Assembly (NCBI GenBank): GCA_051652785.1
Contig: JBOFUX010000042.1
Location: 1 to 46,423 of the forward strand
Source of the DNA: JAGNZR01 sp051652785
GTDB lineage: Bacteria; Fusobacteriota; Fusobacteriia; Fusobacteriales; Fusobacteriaceae
Length of the DNA: 46,423 nt
Reading direction: 5' to 3'
In this document: positions 1 to 8,126 of the stretch, in pieces
Layout of the letters: every line of letters starts with the position of its first letter
Position numbering within the stretch: position 1 is the first letter of the stretch
Program-made: the position numbers and the translations under genes
Notes under the pieces: model-generated
Database searches by the model: none
Told to the model about the DNA's origin: nothing
Seen by the model: only the letters and a program-made list of their open reading frames with translations

Positions 1-16
1 TAATAATTAGTTGATT

Positions 17-73
17 AATTTCACGAGTTAAGTTTTTATTTTTTATAAAAATAAAAACTTAACTCGTGAAATT
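17..73. repeat. Perfect 27-bp palindrome (left-end element 1)
   Basis: The arms at 17-43 and 47-73 are exact reverse complements around a tiny 3-nt centre, giving a possible 27-bp hairpin or cruciform. The arms contain TTTCACGAGTTAAG and its complement. There is no clear T-tract and little GC, so it does not look like an ordinary terminator. It lies 200 bp from the 3' end of a tyrosine recombinase gene and beside a second palindrome. The function is unknown; a recombinase or regulator binding site is inference. Confidence 0.8.
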
Positions 74-122
74 TCGATAAATAACAAAATAAAAAAAATC
101 CCTTATCAAAAATTATTAGAAG

Positions 123-203
123 TAATTATTATTCGTTGAATCTAACTAACGTAAGTAAATATAATGTTAATTATATTTACTTACGTTAGTTAGATAATAA
201 TTA
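123..203. repeat. 24-bp palindrome with dif-like core (candidate Xer site)
   Basis: Arms 141-164 and 171-194 are perfect reverse complements separated by the 6-nt TGTTAA. A further 10-bp arm (123-132 with 194-203) pairs outside an 8-nt bulge. The centre reads ATAA-TGTTAA-TTAT, the layout of bacterial dif sites (11-bp arm ending ATAA, 6-bp centre, 11-bp arm starting TTAT). It is 70 bp from the end of a tyrosine recombinase gene. The repeat is certain; its use as a recombination site is inferred. Confidence 0.6.
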
Positions 204-231
204 TTTCTGATAATTTATATCTTTCTTTTGT

Positions 232-280
232 AAAAAAAAGTAGTATTAACCTAATGTTTATAAAGGTTAATACTACTTTT
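232..280 (-). terminator. Terminator of the tyrosine recombinase gene
   Basis: A 17-bp stem (236-252 with 264-280) is followed on the minus strand by a run of T (complement of 232-239). The stop codon of the recombinase gene lies inside the stem. Confidence 0.85.
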
Positions 281-1259
281 CCAAATTTGGAACTGGTATT
301 CTTTCTAAAACTCTTTTTTCTAGTATTGTTTTTGCATTAATATAAATTTCTGTTACTTTAGAATCAGCATGACCTAAAAAGTCTCTTATCTCTAAAATAT
401 CAGCTCCATTAATTGAAAGCTCCGTTGCGATAGCGTGTCTAATATTATGAGGACTGATATTTTTATTTATAACTTTTCCCATTTCTTGGATTAAAGAGTA
501 AAGGGCATTATATGACATTTTTATATTTTTTTCAAAACAAGAAGGAAAAATATAATAATCTTCTAATTCTTCAATTTCTACTAAAAACATATTTTTTACA
601 TAACTTTTATAATCGGACATTTTATTTACTAGAAATTCGTGCATAGGTTTGTACTGTTCTTTTCCACTTTTAGTTGTTTCTAATTTAATAAAATACTCAT
701 CATCTCTTTTTAATATATGTTTAAATTTTAAATTAATTAGCTCAGAACTTCTCATCCCAGTATAAAAAAGCATTTGAAGAATTATTATGTTTCTATAACT
801 CTTATCACCATAGACAGGATATTTCTCTAAAATTTCTTTAATATCTCCATAAGATAATTTTAAAATATTATCTAAATTTCTAGTTGTTTTAAATAATTGA
901 GTATGTCTGCTAGGATTAGAATATCCATTTTTTTCTAGTTCTTTAAATAATGATTTAAGTCCTGAAAGAATTGTATTAACAGAAGTTTTTTTTAATTTTT
1001 TATCATTCACTAAATAGGCTAAATAATCATCTATATCCTCTTTTTCAATCTCGCTCATAAGCTTAATTATTTCTTCAGGTTGAATTTCACCATCATCTTC
1101 ATAAACATAATTTAAAAAATTATTAAGATAATAAAAATAATCTTTTAAAGTTTTCTTGCTTCTATAAATATCAAAAATACTTTTTTTATCCTCTTTGTTT
1201 TTCTTTTTTTTTCTAATTGAAGTCGTAAGAGTATTTATTTCTTTTTCTATTAAAGACAT
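273..1259 (-). CDS. Tyrosine recombinase (XerC/XerD-like integrase)
   Basis: A cytoplasmic DNA strand-exchange enzyme of the phage-integrase/Xer family, 328 aa. The N-terminal SAM-like core-binding domain spans about residues 30-120 and the catalytic domain about 130-315. All the usual active-site residues are visible: R170 in TGMRSSEL, a beta-strand Lys at about 197 (TTKSGK), H271 and R274 in SPHNIRHA, H297 in GHAD and nucleophile Y306. ATG start with a GAGGTGA ribosome site. The length fits Xer proteins (about 300 aa), with a lysine-rich N-terminal extension. It stands alone, transcribed toward two long palindromes, one with a dif-like core. It could be the housekeeping Xer for dimer resolution or an element-specific recombinase; no phage or transposon genes surround it in this window. 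Confidence 0.88.
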   Translation of the reverse strand: MSLIEKEINTLTTSIRKKKKNKEDKKSIFDIYRSKKTLKDYFYYLNNFLNYVYEDDGEIQPEEIIKLMSEIEKEDIDDYLAYLVNDKKLKKTSVNTILSGLKSLFKELEKNGYSNPSRHTQLFKTTRNLDNILKLSYGDIKEILEKYPVYGDKSYRNIIILQMLFYTGMRSSELINLKFKHILKRDDEYFIKLETTKSGKEQYKPMHEFLVNKMSDYKSYVKNMFLVEIEELEDYYIFPSCFEKNIKMSYNALYSLIQEMGKVINKNISPHNIRHAIATELSINGADILEIRDFLGHADSKVTEIYINAKTILEKRVLERIPVPNLEK

Positions 1260-1337
1260 TAAATCACCTCATAATATTTTAAATTATGTAACTAATTTTT
1301 ATTTTGTATTAACTGTAATTAATGTTAAAAATAAAGT

Positions 1338-2018
1338 TTATATTATATCATCTTTACTAACTTCAACAACATCTCCAATCTCTAAATCTCCCAACTCTAA
1401 ATTTCCAAATTTAATTCTTTTAAGATAAATTACTTCATTTCCAATAGCTTGTAACATTTTTTTGACTTGATGAAATTTTCCCTCTCTAATATTCAAGTGA
1501 ATTATTTTATCTTCTATTTTTTCAACTTCAGCAGGCATTGTAATATACCCACCAATGTCTACTCCTGTTCTTAAATCTTCCATTCCTTTTTCTGTAATGC
1601 TATCTTTAAGCTCAGCATAATATATTTTATCAACGTGTTTTTTAGGGGAAATTAATTGATGAGCAAATTTTCCATTATTTGTAAAAAGTAATAATCCTTC
1701 TGTATCTTTATCTAAACGTCCAACGGGAAATAAATCTTTTAATATTACCCATTCAGGTAATAGTTCCATAACAGTACGGTCTTTACTGTCACTCAAAGCA
1801 GTTATATATCCTTCTTCTTTATTTAATACATAATATCTGAATTCTTTATATTCTAATTTCTCATCATTTAAATATATCTCATCTTTAATTTCATTAATAA
1901 TAGTATGTGGAGATTTTCCTCGTACTTCATTAATAAAAATATTTCCTTCTAATATTATTTCTCTTACTTCTTTTCTAGTTCCTAAACCACATTCTACTAA
2001 AAATTTATCTAACCTCAA
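1338..2018 (-). CDS. rsuA: 16S rRNA pseudouridine synthase, RsuA family (copy 1)
   Basis: Predicted to convert a specific rRNA uridine to pseudouridine. The 226-aa protein has an N-terminal S4 RNA-binding domain (about residues 1-50, starting MRLDKFL) and the RsuA/RluB/E/F catalytic domain. The signature GRLDKDTEGLLL holds the catalytic Asp at about 103, and a C-terminal basic motif HQVKKML binds RNA. Start is TTG (2016-2018), supported by a GGGAGG ribosome site just upstream; no nearby ATG fits. A second family member lies at 2871-3557, so the two probably modify different sites. RsuA is the best family name, but the exact target base cannot be read from the sequence. Confidence 0.85.
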   Translation of the reverse strand: MRLDKFLVECGLGTRKEVREIILEGNIFINEVRGKSPHTIINEIKDEIYLNDEKLEYKEFRYYVLNKEEGYITALSDSKDRTVMELLPEWVILKDLFPVGRLDKDTEGLLLFTNNGKFAHQLISPKKHVDKIYYAELKDSITEKGMEDLRTGVDIGGYITMPAEVEKIEDKIIHLNIREGKFHQVKKMLQAIGNEVIYLKRIKFGNLELGDLEIGDVVEVSKDDII

Positions 2019-2214
2019 AAAAAACCTCCCAAAAGTCTTATTATAAAAATTATGGAAAATAAATATTTTTTAATTTTACCATTAAATTTTTTATCTAACT
2101 TAATTATATCATAATTATTCAATTATTTGTTTTTTTAAATTTAAAATAAATTTTTATCGACATTTTACTTTTTCTAAACTATAATATAGAAAATAATATT
2201 TTATAGGAGTTGAA

Positions 2215-2760
2215 ATGGTTGATTTTAAAAAATTAGAAAATTACATCACTATTATTGAAAAAGGTGAAATTCCTGTGGGAGAAACTTTTAATGAATTTGT
2301 AGTAGAATTTTATAAAATATCTAAAATTGTTCCTTTATCTAAATATCTAAAAAGCATAAATAGAACTTCAAAGACTCCTAAAATAATGAATGCCAAAAAA
2401 GCTGGAGAAGTGATCTTTTTAAGTGAAAAAGATGATGAGATAAAAACTTTATTAAAAAGAAATGGGTATAAAGAAATACCTCAAATGGACTATACATCTA
2501 TTATGCTCCTTAGAAAAGTTGATTTATTCATGAATTGGAAAAAACTTATTTCTTATTTTGATGGAAAAGGAACAATTCAAGAAATTAATAATTCTTTAAA
2601 ACCAAAACTATTACCAGGAGAGGTAGAGAAGTTGGAATTTTATATTAAAGAAGAATTAAAATTAAACGATCAAGAATATAATTGGCTTTTAAATAAATTT
2701 TCTAAAATAATTTTTCAAAAGGAGTTGGAAAAATCTTTAAGAAAACTTGTAAACCAATAA
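2215..2760 (+). CDS. Hypothetical protein, 181 aa
   Basis: Not recognised. An ATG start is preceded by AGGAGT at good spacing, and codon use matches the neighbours, so it looks real. The product is soluble, rich in Lys, Glu and Ile, with no signal peptide, membrane segment or cysteine cluster. The helical C-terminal third ends in a lysine-rich tail. It is a single-gene unit between two pseudouridine synthase genes that point the other way; this placement gives no functional clue. Confidence 0.7.
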   Translation: MVDFKKLENYITIIEKGEIPVGETFNEFVVEFYKISKIVPLSKYLKSINRTSKTPKIMNAKKAGEVIFLSEKDDEIKTLLKRNGYKEIPQMDYTSIMLLRKVDLFMNWKKLISYFDGKGTIQEINNSLKPKLLPGEVEKLEFYIKEELKLNDQEYNWLLNKFSKIIFQKELEKSLRKLVNQ

Positions 2761-2775
2761 AACTAATAAACTTGT

Positions 2776-2834
2776 GGGAGGGCTTTCCTTGGGTCTTTTT
2801 CAAAAATTACGTAACCCTTCCTTGAAACACTCCC
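2776..2834. other. GC-rich structured element between convergent genes
   Basis: Three nested helices can form: GGGAG (2776-2780) with CTCCC (2830-2834), TTTC (2784-2787) with GAAA (2824-2827), and GGGT (2791-2794) with ACCC (2814-2817). The patch is far richer in GC than its surroundings and sits in the shared 3' region of genes on opposite strands. It lacks a good T-tract. It could be a terminator variant, a small RNA or a 3' UTR structure. Confidence 0.4.
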
Positions 2835-2870
2835 CAAATTATTCTTAAATAATCTTTTATAATTCAATTT

Positions 2871-3557
2871 TCATATAATATCTTCTTTTTTTATCTCTTT
2901 AAATTCACCTAAATTCATATTATCTAAAGTTATTTTAGCAAATCTAATTCTTTTTAAATAAGTCACTCTATTATTTACTGCTTTTAGCATTTTTTTGACT
3001 TGATGATAACGCCCTTCAACAATAGTTAAAGTTATAGAATTATTAGTAATTTTTTTGGCCTTTGACGGCTTGCACTGATAATTATCAATTATTATTTTAT
3101 TCTCTAGTTTATGAATATCAGAATCGGAAATGATACGCTCTAACTCAGCGTAGTATTCTTTATCTATTTGTTTATCAGGATAAGTTAATTCATAATTTAA
3201 ATTCCCATCATTAGTAAAAATTAAAACTCCTTCAGTATCTTTATCGAGTCTTCCTACAGGAGCTATCCCTCTTTTATCTAACCACTCTGGAAGAATATCA
3301 GCAACAGTAGGTTTATCGTTAACTGGATTTGACATAGCAGTTAAATATCCAGCAGGTTTATACATCACATAATATTTTAGTTTTTTTTCTTTTAATATTT
3401 CATTTAAATATGTGATTTTATCAATGTTTTCATCTATTTGTTTTCCAATATCTAACTCAATAATGCCATTTACACGTATTTCACCATTTTTAATTAATTT
3501 TTTTATTTTTTTGCCACTATCTATACCACACTGAATAAGATATTTTTCTAATCTCAT
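2871..3557 (-). CDS. rRNA pseudouridine synthase, RsuA/RluB family (copy 2)
   Basis: A second S4-domain pseudouridine synthase, 228 aa. It has the N-terminal S4 domain (MRLEKYLIQCGI) and catalytic motif GRLDKDTEGVLI with the Asp at about 105. A YHQVKKMLKA segment near the C-terminus matches copy 1. ATG start with an AGAGG ribosome site. It is clearly a diverged paralogue of the gene at 1338-2018 (same size, collinear motifs), separated from it by one unrelated gene. One copy is likely RsuA-like and the other RluB/E-like; the sequence does not settle which. Confidence 0.85.
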   Translation of the reverse strand: MRLEKYLIQCGIDSGKKIKKLIKNGEIRVNGIIELDIGKQIDENIDKITYLNEILKEKKLKYYVMYKPAGYLTAMSNPVNDKPTVADILPEWLDKRGIAPVGRLDKDTEGVLIFTNDGNLNYELTYPDKQIDKEYYAELERIISDSDIHKLENKIIIDNYQCKPSKAKKITNNSITLTIVEGRYHQVKKMLKAVNNRVTYLKRIRFAKITLDNMNLGEFKEIKKEDII

Positions 3558-3672
3558 ATAACCTCTTTTGTCATTTTATTTCTTATTTTATTTCTTATTT
3601 TAACATATTTTTTTTACCTTTGCATTATTTAATAAAAGATAGTATAATTTATTAAATTTTAGGAGGTTAAAA

Positions 3673-4254
3673 ATGGAATTAAAAAAACAATTAGATTTTC
3701 TTATTGAAATAGACAAAATAAAAGGAATTTTAAGACAATCTCTTGTCTTAAATGGAGAAAGGCAAGAAAATGATGCTGAGCATAGCTGGCACATGGCAAT
3801 GACAGCATTTACTCTAAAAGCATATTTTCATTACTCAATAGATATGGAGAAAACTTTAAAAATGATATTGATTCATGATATTGTGGAAATATATGCAGGT
3901 GATAATCCTTGTTTTGGAATTATTAATCCTAAAAAATATTATCAAGAATTAGAAAGTTCAAAAAAAATATTTGGATTATTACCTAAAAAACAAGGTAAAG
4001 AATTAATGAATCTTTGGTTAGAATTTGAAGAGAAAAAAACTTCCGAGTCTATTTTTGCAAATTGTTGTGATATATTTCAAGGTTTTTTACAAAATTTAAC
4101 TTCTAATGGCCATACATGGAAAAAATATCATGTAAAAGAAGAACAAGTTTTAAAAAGAGTTAAACTAATAAAAGATTATCTTCCTCAAGTATATAAAGAA
4201 ATAATTTTAAAAGAAATAGAGTATTATAAAAAAAAAATGATTATTCAATTTTAA
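3673..4254 (+). CDS. HD-domain hydrolase, YfbR-like
   Basis: A metal-dependent HD-superfamily phosphohydrolase of 193 aa, closest in layout to the YfbR/YGK1 5'-deoxynucleotidase group. Metal-binding residues are H37 in DAEHSWH, the H68-D69 pair in LIHDIVEIYAGD, and a later Asp at about 133 (CCDIF). These four positions are the expected H...HD...D set. ATG start after AGGAGG. It is a single gene in front of the SpoIID-like lipoprotein gene, with no obvious operon partner. The family is clear; the substrate (deoxynucleoside 5'-monophosphates in YfbR) is only inferred. Confidence 0.8.
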   Translation: MELKKQLDFLIEIDKIKGILRQSLVLNGERQENDAEHSWHMAMTAFTLKAYFHYSIDMEKTLKMILIHDIVEIYAGDNPCFGIINPKKYYQELESSKKIFGLLPKKQGKELMNLWLEFEEKKTSESIFANCCDIFQGFLQNLTSNGHTWKKYHVKEEQVLKRVKLIKDYLPQVYKEIILKEIEYYKKKMIIQF

Positions 4255-4347
4255 TGATCTTCTAATTAATATTTATATAACTATTAATTTATTGACAATT
4301 ATGTTAAAATATAAAAGTTACTATTTTTATACAGGAGGCATTAGAAT

Positions 4348-5880
4348 TTGAAAATAAAATTATATTTTTTAGAAAAAAAATTTTTTTATTTAATCACAAT
4401 ACTTTTTTTTCTTTTTTCCTGTGGTTCATTAAAAGAAAAAAGTGAAATAAAAAGTGAAACTTTAAAAGAAATTGAAACTTTAAAAGAAATTGAAAAAATA
4501 AAAAAGGAAGAAAATATATTATCTCTTTTTCCTATGATACCTAAACGTAGGTTAGGAGAAGCAACACCTTATTTAACTTTTACCAATCATCTTATTAATA
4601 AAACTTATACAAAATTAAAAATGAGTGAAAAAGAATTTTTAAATTTTTACAAAGATACAACTATCGAGTCATATGATAGTGACTCACTTATGTTTAGATG
4701 GACATTTAAAAGAACTGATGAAGATCTTGAAAAAGTTTTAAACAATAATTTAAAAATGATAAAAAAATCTAAACCTAAAGATATTTTATCATTAGAAAAT
4801 GATAATTGGATAGTAAAAGATCTTCCTAAAAATCCCTTAGGAAATATCCTCGCCTTATCAATTGTTGAAAGAGCTCCTTCTGGTCTTGTTAATGTCTTTT
4901 TGGTTCAAGGAACCAATGGTAGTTATGTTGTATATAACAAATACAATATTAGAAAACTTTTAGCAGGTGGAAATTTTGAAATTGTAAATTCTATGACTCA
5001 AAAAAAAGTTCTTTCATCTCCCGGTAATCTACCTTCTTCTTTTTTCTCTTTTGAAAAAAAAGATAAAGAATATGTATTTTATGGTGGTGGTTATGGTCAT
5101 GGAGTTGGTATGTCTCAAAAGGGCGCTCAAAATATGGCTAATAAATATAATAAAAACTATAAGGAAATTTTAAAATTTTATTATCCAGGAACTCATATAA
5201 CTAAAACTAATTATGATAAAATAAGAGTGGCTATAACAACAACAAAAAGTTCTTTAGAGCATGATAAAGTTTCTCTTACTAGTAATGGAACAATGACTAT
5301 CAGACAAAATTCTAAAGTTTATAAGATTCCACCAAAAGAACAAGTTTCCTTTAAACGTTCTAAAAACAAAATTGAAACTTCATTCAGAGGAAAAATTATA
5401 AGTTCTACGACTCAATTAGCCACAGTAACCAGCTCAGGTCTGATTACTGTAAACTCTATTACAAGAGCAAGAATAAAAAGTAAACATCCGAGTTATCGAG
5501 GAAGTTTTGAAATAAAAGCTTCAAAAGCTTCTAATAAATTAAGAGTTATAAATCAAATCAAGTTAGAAGAATATTTAAAAAATGTAATTCCAAGTGAGAT
5601 GTCTTCTGCTTACGGGATAGAACCTTTAAAAGTTCAAGCTATTGCTGCAAGAACATATGCTGTAAGAAAAATTAAACTTAATAGAAAAAAAGCTTATGGC
5701 TATCATATTAATGATACATCAAGTGAGCAAGTTTATAACGGAAACAATGAAAATTCTCTAAGTAATAAAGCAATACTAGAAACAAAAGGACTTATTCTTA
5801 CTTTTGAGAATAAGATCGTTGATGCAAAATATTATTCAACATCTTCAGGTTTTGGAGCTTCTATTGAACACGTATGGTAA
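4348..5880 (+). CDS. SpoIID/LytB-domain lipoprotein with permuted domain order
   Basis: An exported peptidoglycan-acting protein, 510 aa. A lipoprotein signal (lipobox FLFSC, Cys25) and a Lys/Glu linker are followed by two halves of a SpoIID domain in reversed order. Residues about 60-285 match the usual C-terminal half, ending with GHGVGMSQKGA (250-260) and FYYPGTH. Residues about 290-510 match the usual N-terminal half: IRVAI, YRGSFEI, then IPSEM with the catalytic-type Glu417, AIAARTYAV, QVYNG and finally SIEHVW followed by stop. In SpoIID/LytB proteins the order is normally PSEM first and GHGVGMSQ last. TTG start with an AGGAGG site. SpoIID is a lytic transglycosylase; a cell-wall remodelling role here is inferred. 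A terminator directly after the stop argues that the end is genuine. Confidence 0.82.
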   Translation: MKIKLYFLEKKFFYLITILFFLFSCGSLKEKSEIKSETLKEIETLKEIEKIKKEENILSLFPMIPKRRLGEATPYLTFTNHLINKTYTKLKMSEKEFLNFYKDTTIESYDSDSLMFRWTFKRTDEDLEKVLNNNLKMIKKSKPKDILSLENDNWIVKDLPKNPLGNILALSIVERAPSGLVNVFLVQGTNGSYVVYNKYNIRKLLAGGNFEIVNSMTQKKVLSSPGNLPSSFFSFEKKDKEYVFYGGGYGHGVGMSQKGAQNMANKYNKNYKEILKFYYPGTHITKTNYDKIRVAITTTKSSLEHDKVSLTSNGTMTIRQNSKVYKIPPKEQVSFKRSKNKIETSFRGKIISSTTQLATVTSSGLITVNSITRARIKSKHPSYRGSFEIKASKASNKLRVINQIKLEEYLKNVIPSEMSSAYGIEPLKVQAIAARTYAVRKIKLNRKKAYGYHINDTSSEQVYNGNNENSLSNKAILETKGLILTFENKIVDAKYYSTSSGFGASIEHVW

Positions 5881-5886
5881 AAATTA

Positions 5887-5934
5887 AAAAGCTAACTTCA
5901 AGTACATTTATGTACTAAAAGTTAGCTTTTTTTT
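5887..5934. terminator. Bidirectional terminator
   Basis: A stem of 10 bp (5887-5896 with 5921-5930) continues into an inner AGTACA/TGTACT helix and is followed by T on the plus strand, with A-rich sequence on the other side. It separates the SpoIID-like gene from the convergent binding-protein gene. Confidence 0.85.
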
Positions 5935-7528
5935 ATTCTTCTATATCTATAAGTTCAAATAAGTTTCTTAAAGTTGCTTTATTATAAGAAAAGTTTTTAA
6001 TTTTTTTACTCATTCCCATAGTATCATATCTATGTATCAGTGGAATAATAGGGACATCTTCTTTTAAAATATTTTGAACACTGGAATAATATTCCATTCT
6101 TTGTTTTTTATCTAAAGTTTTAGTAGCTAAGTCCAATTTATTATTTACTTCTACATTTTCATAAAAACTTCTATTTCCAGCTGTTCCCATAGAATCAGAA
6201 TGAGTTAAATTTCTAAGAATAGTATCAGCATCTGAAGCTGATATATACCATGTTGACATTAAAATATCATGCTCACCGTTTCCTGTCTTTTGTAAAAATG
6301 TTCCCCATTCAACAGCGTTTATTTCAACTTTAATACCTATTTGATACAAGTTATCTTGTATTATTTGTGCAATTTGGTATCTTATAGGACTATCACTAAC
6401 CCACAGTGATAAAGTTCTTTTAATAGGTGATATATCTTTTATTAACTCCTTAGCTAATTCAACATTATATTCATTAACTAAGTTTTTACCCTCTATACTT
6501 CCCCATATTTTTGGATTTACAATAAATTCTGCAACTCGACCTCTTCCAAAATAAATAGAATCAATAATTCCTTTTTTATCAATAGCTAAATTTATTGCTT
6601 TTCTTAAATTTTTGTTATTTAAATCTTCTTTTTTTGTATTAAGAGCTATGTAATCAGTGGTAGCTGTAAGCTTAGTTTCTAAAATAATATTTTTATTTTC
6701 CTTTAAATGTTCTGCATCAAAGGGAGAGATACCTAAAGCTATTTGTACTTCATCAGTTTCCAAAGCAATTATCCTATTACTTGTTTCTGTTATTATCAAA
6801 AATGTAAGTTTATCAATTATTGGAGAACCCTTAAAATAATTTTTATTCGCTTTTAAAATAAATTTTTCACCATTTAACCATTTTTCTGAAATAAAAGGTC
6901 CAGTACCGTTAGGTGCAATTCCTATATTTTTTTCATTTTTTAAAGAGTATTCTTCATCCATAATTGCTGCTAGTGGTGAAGCTAAATTATATAAAAAAGG
7001 GGCAGAAACTTCCTTTAATTTTACTTTAATCGAATAACTATTAATAATCTCTATACTTTTAATATTACTTGTCAAACTCAAACTTCCAGGCATTTTACTC
7101 ATTCTTTGAAAACTAAAAACTACATCTTTAGAATCAAAGGTATTACCATTATGAAATTTAACATCTTTTCTTAAATTAAAAAGAATCTCTCTATCATTTA
7201 TATATTCCCAACTTTCAGCAAGTTCTGGAATCAACTCTCCATTATCATCTAAATTTAAAAGACTATTGTATATATGTTCTGTTATTATTAGAGCAGGAAA
7301 TTCATTAAATTTATACGGATCTAGTGATTTTGGTTTACTACCCTGTGCTACTATAAGTTCTTTTTCTTTTTTTCCATATTTTATATTTCTATCAATAGAA
7401 TTATTAAAATTTTCTTTTTTACAAGATATATTTAAAATTAAAATCAGAATTAAAAAAAGAAATTTCATACTACGTTTAAAAATAATTTTATTACTTAATT
7501 TATTAACAAATAACTCTATTTTAACCAC
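5933..7528 (-). CDS. ABC transporter substrate-binding lipoprotein, peptide/nickel family (SBP_bac_5)
   Basis: A periplasmic binding lipoprotein of the DppA/OppA/NikA class, 531 aa. The hydrophobic signal runs through KFLFLILILILNISC, where the Cys is the lipidation site. The mature part starts with an LKSLDPYKFNE-like segment (KPKSLDPYKF) and carries ESWEYINDREILFNLRKDVKFHNG, typed here only to mark the family pattern of FxLRxxVKFHNG. The start is uncertain: GTG at 7528 overlaps the AGAGG site, while ATG at 7468 begins right before the signal peptide but lacks a ribosome site. It lies 15 bp after the nitroreductase gene, so the two are probably cotranscribed. No permease or ATPase genes adjoin it. 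A paralogue is at 15287-16807. Confidence 0.85.
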   Translation of the reverse strand: MVKIELFVNKLSNKIIFKRSMKFLFLILILILNISCKKENFNNSIDRNIKYGKKEKELIVAQGSKPKSLDPYKFNEFPALIITEHIYNSLLNLDDNGELIPELAESWEYINDREILFNLRKDVKFHNGNTFDSKDVVFSFQRMSKMPGSLSLTSNIKSIEIINSYSIKVKLKEVSAPFLYNLASPLAAIMDEEYSLKNEKNIGIAPNGTGPFISEKWLNGEKFILKANKNYFKGSPIIDKLTFLIITETSNRIIALETDEVQIALGISPFDAEHLKENKNIILETKLTATTDYIALNTKKEDLNNKNLRKAINLAIDKKGIIDSIYFGRGRVAEFIVNPKIWGSIEGKNLVNEYNVELAKELIKDISPIKRTLSLWVSDSPIRYQIAQIIQDNLYQIGIKVEINAVEWGTFLQKTGNGEHDILMSTWYISASDADTILRNLTHSDSMGTAGNRSFYENVEVNNKLDLATKTLDKKQRMEYYSSVQNILKEDVPIIPLIHRYDTMGMSKKIKNFSYNKATLRNLFELIDIEE

Positions 7529-7543
7529 CTCTCGTATATATAA

Positions 7544-8059
7544 TTAGTATTTTTCCATATGAATTTTTTTAAAATCCATATCATTTTCTCCATAAGGATG
7601 TTTTGTTTCATCAGAATATCCCAATGCAATAATACACAAAACTCCAAATTCTTCTGGTATATCTAAAATTTTCTTAACCACATTTTCAGAAGAAACATTC
7701 ATAGGACTATCTCTTGTTCTTATTTGGACCCAACAAGAGCCAATTCCTAACTCCCACGCTTTTAATTGAATTAGAGCTGAAGCAATAGAACAATCCTCTA
7801 TCCAAAGATCTGTAGCATTTTTATTTCCTAAAACAACTATTGCAAGGGGAGCTTCACCTATTAATTTTGAACCCATTTTTTTAGATTCTGATAATTTATT
7901 AAGAACATCTTTATTTTTTATTAATATAAATTCATAAGGTTTTATATTTCTTCCACTAGGAGATACAAGAGCTACTTTTAATATTTCTTTTATCTCTTCT
8001 TCTTTTATATTATCTACTAAAAATCTTCTAACAGACCGTCTTTCTAAAAATTCAAACAT
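7544..8059 (-). CDS. Nitroreductase family protein
   Basis: An FMN-dependent NAD(P)H oxidoreductase, 171 aa from the chosen start. The N-terminal motif ERRSVRRF (FMN-phosphate binding) and SPSGRNIKPYEFILI are diagnostic of the family; a later region WELGIGSCWVQIR and the final GYSDETKHPYGE also fit. The ATG at 8059 is preferred over one at 8080 because AAGGAG lies at correct spacing before it. The upstream ATG would add seven residues covering the ribosome site. It is the first gene of a probable two-gene unit with the peptide-binding lipoprotein. The physiological substrate cannot be told. Confidence 0.85.
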   Translation of the reverse strand: MFEFLERRSVRRFLVDNIKEEEIKEILKVALVSPSGRNIKPYEFILIKNKDVLNKLSESKKMGSKLIGEAPLAIVVLGNKNATDLWIEDCSIASALIQLKAWELGIGSCWVQIRTRDSPMNVSSENVVKKILDIPEEFGVLCIIALGYSDETKHPYGENDMDFKKIHMEKY

Positions 8060-8126
8060 TATATCAACTCCTTTTTCCATATTTAAAATTATAAGACCTT
8101 TTTAAGTGACTTTTATTTTTTCATTA

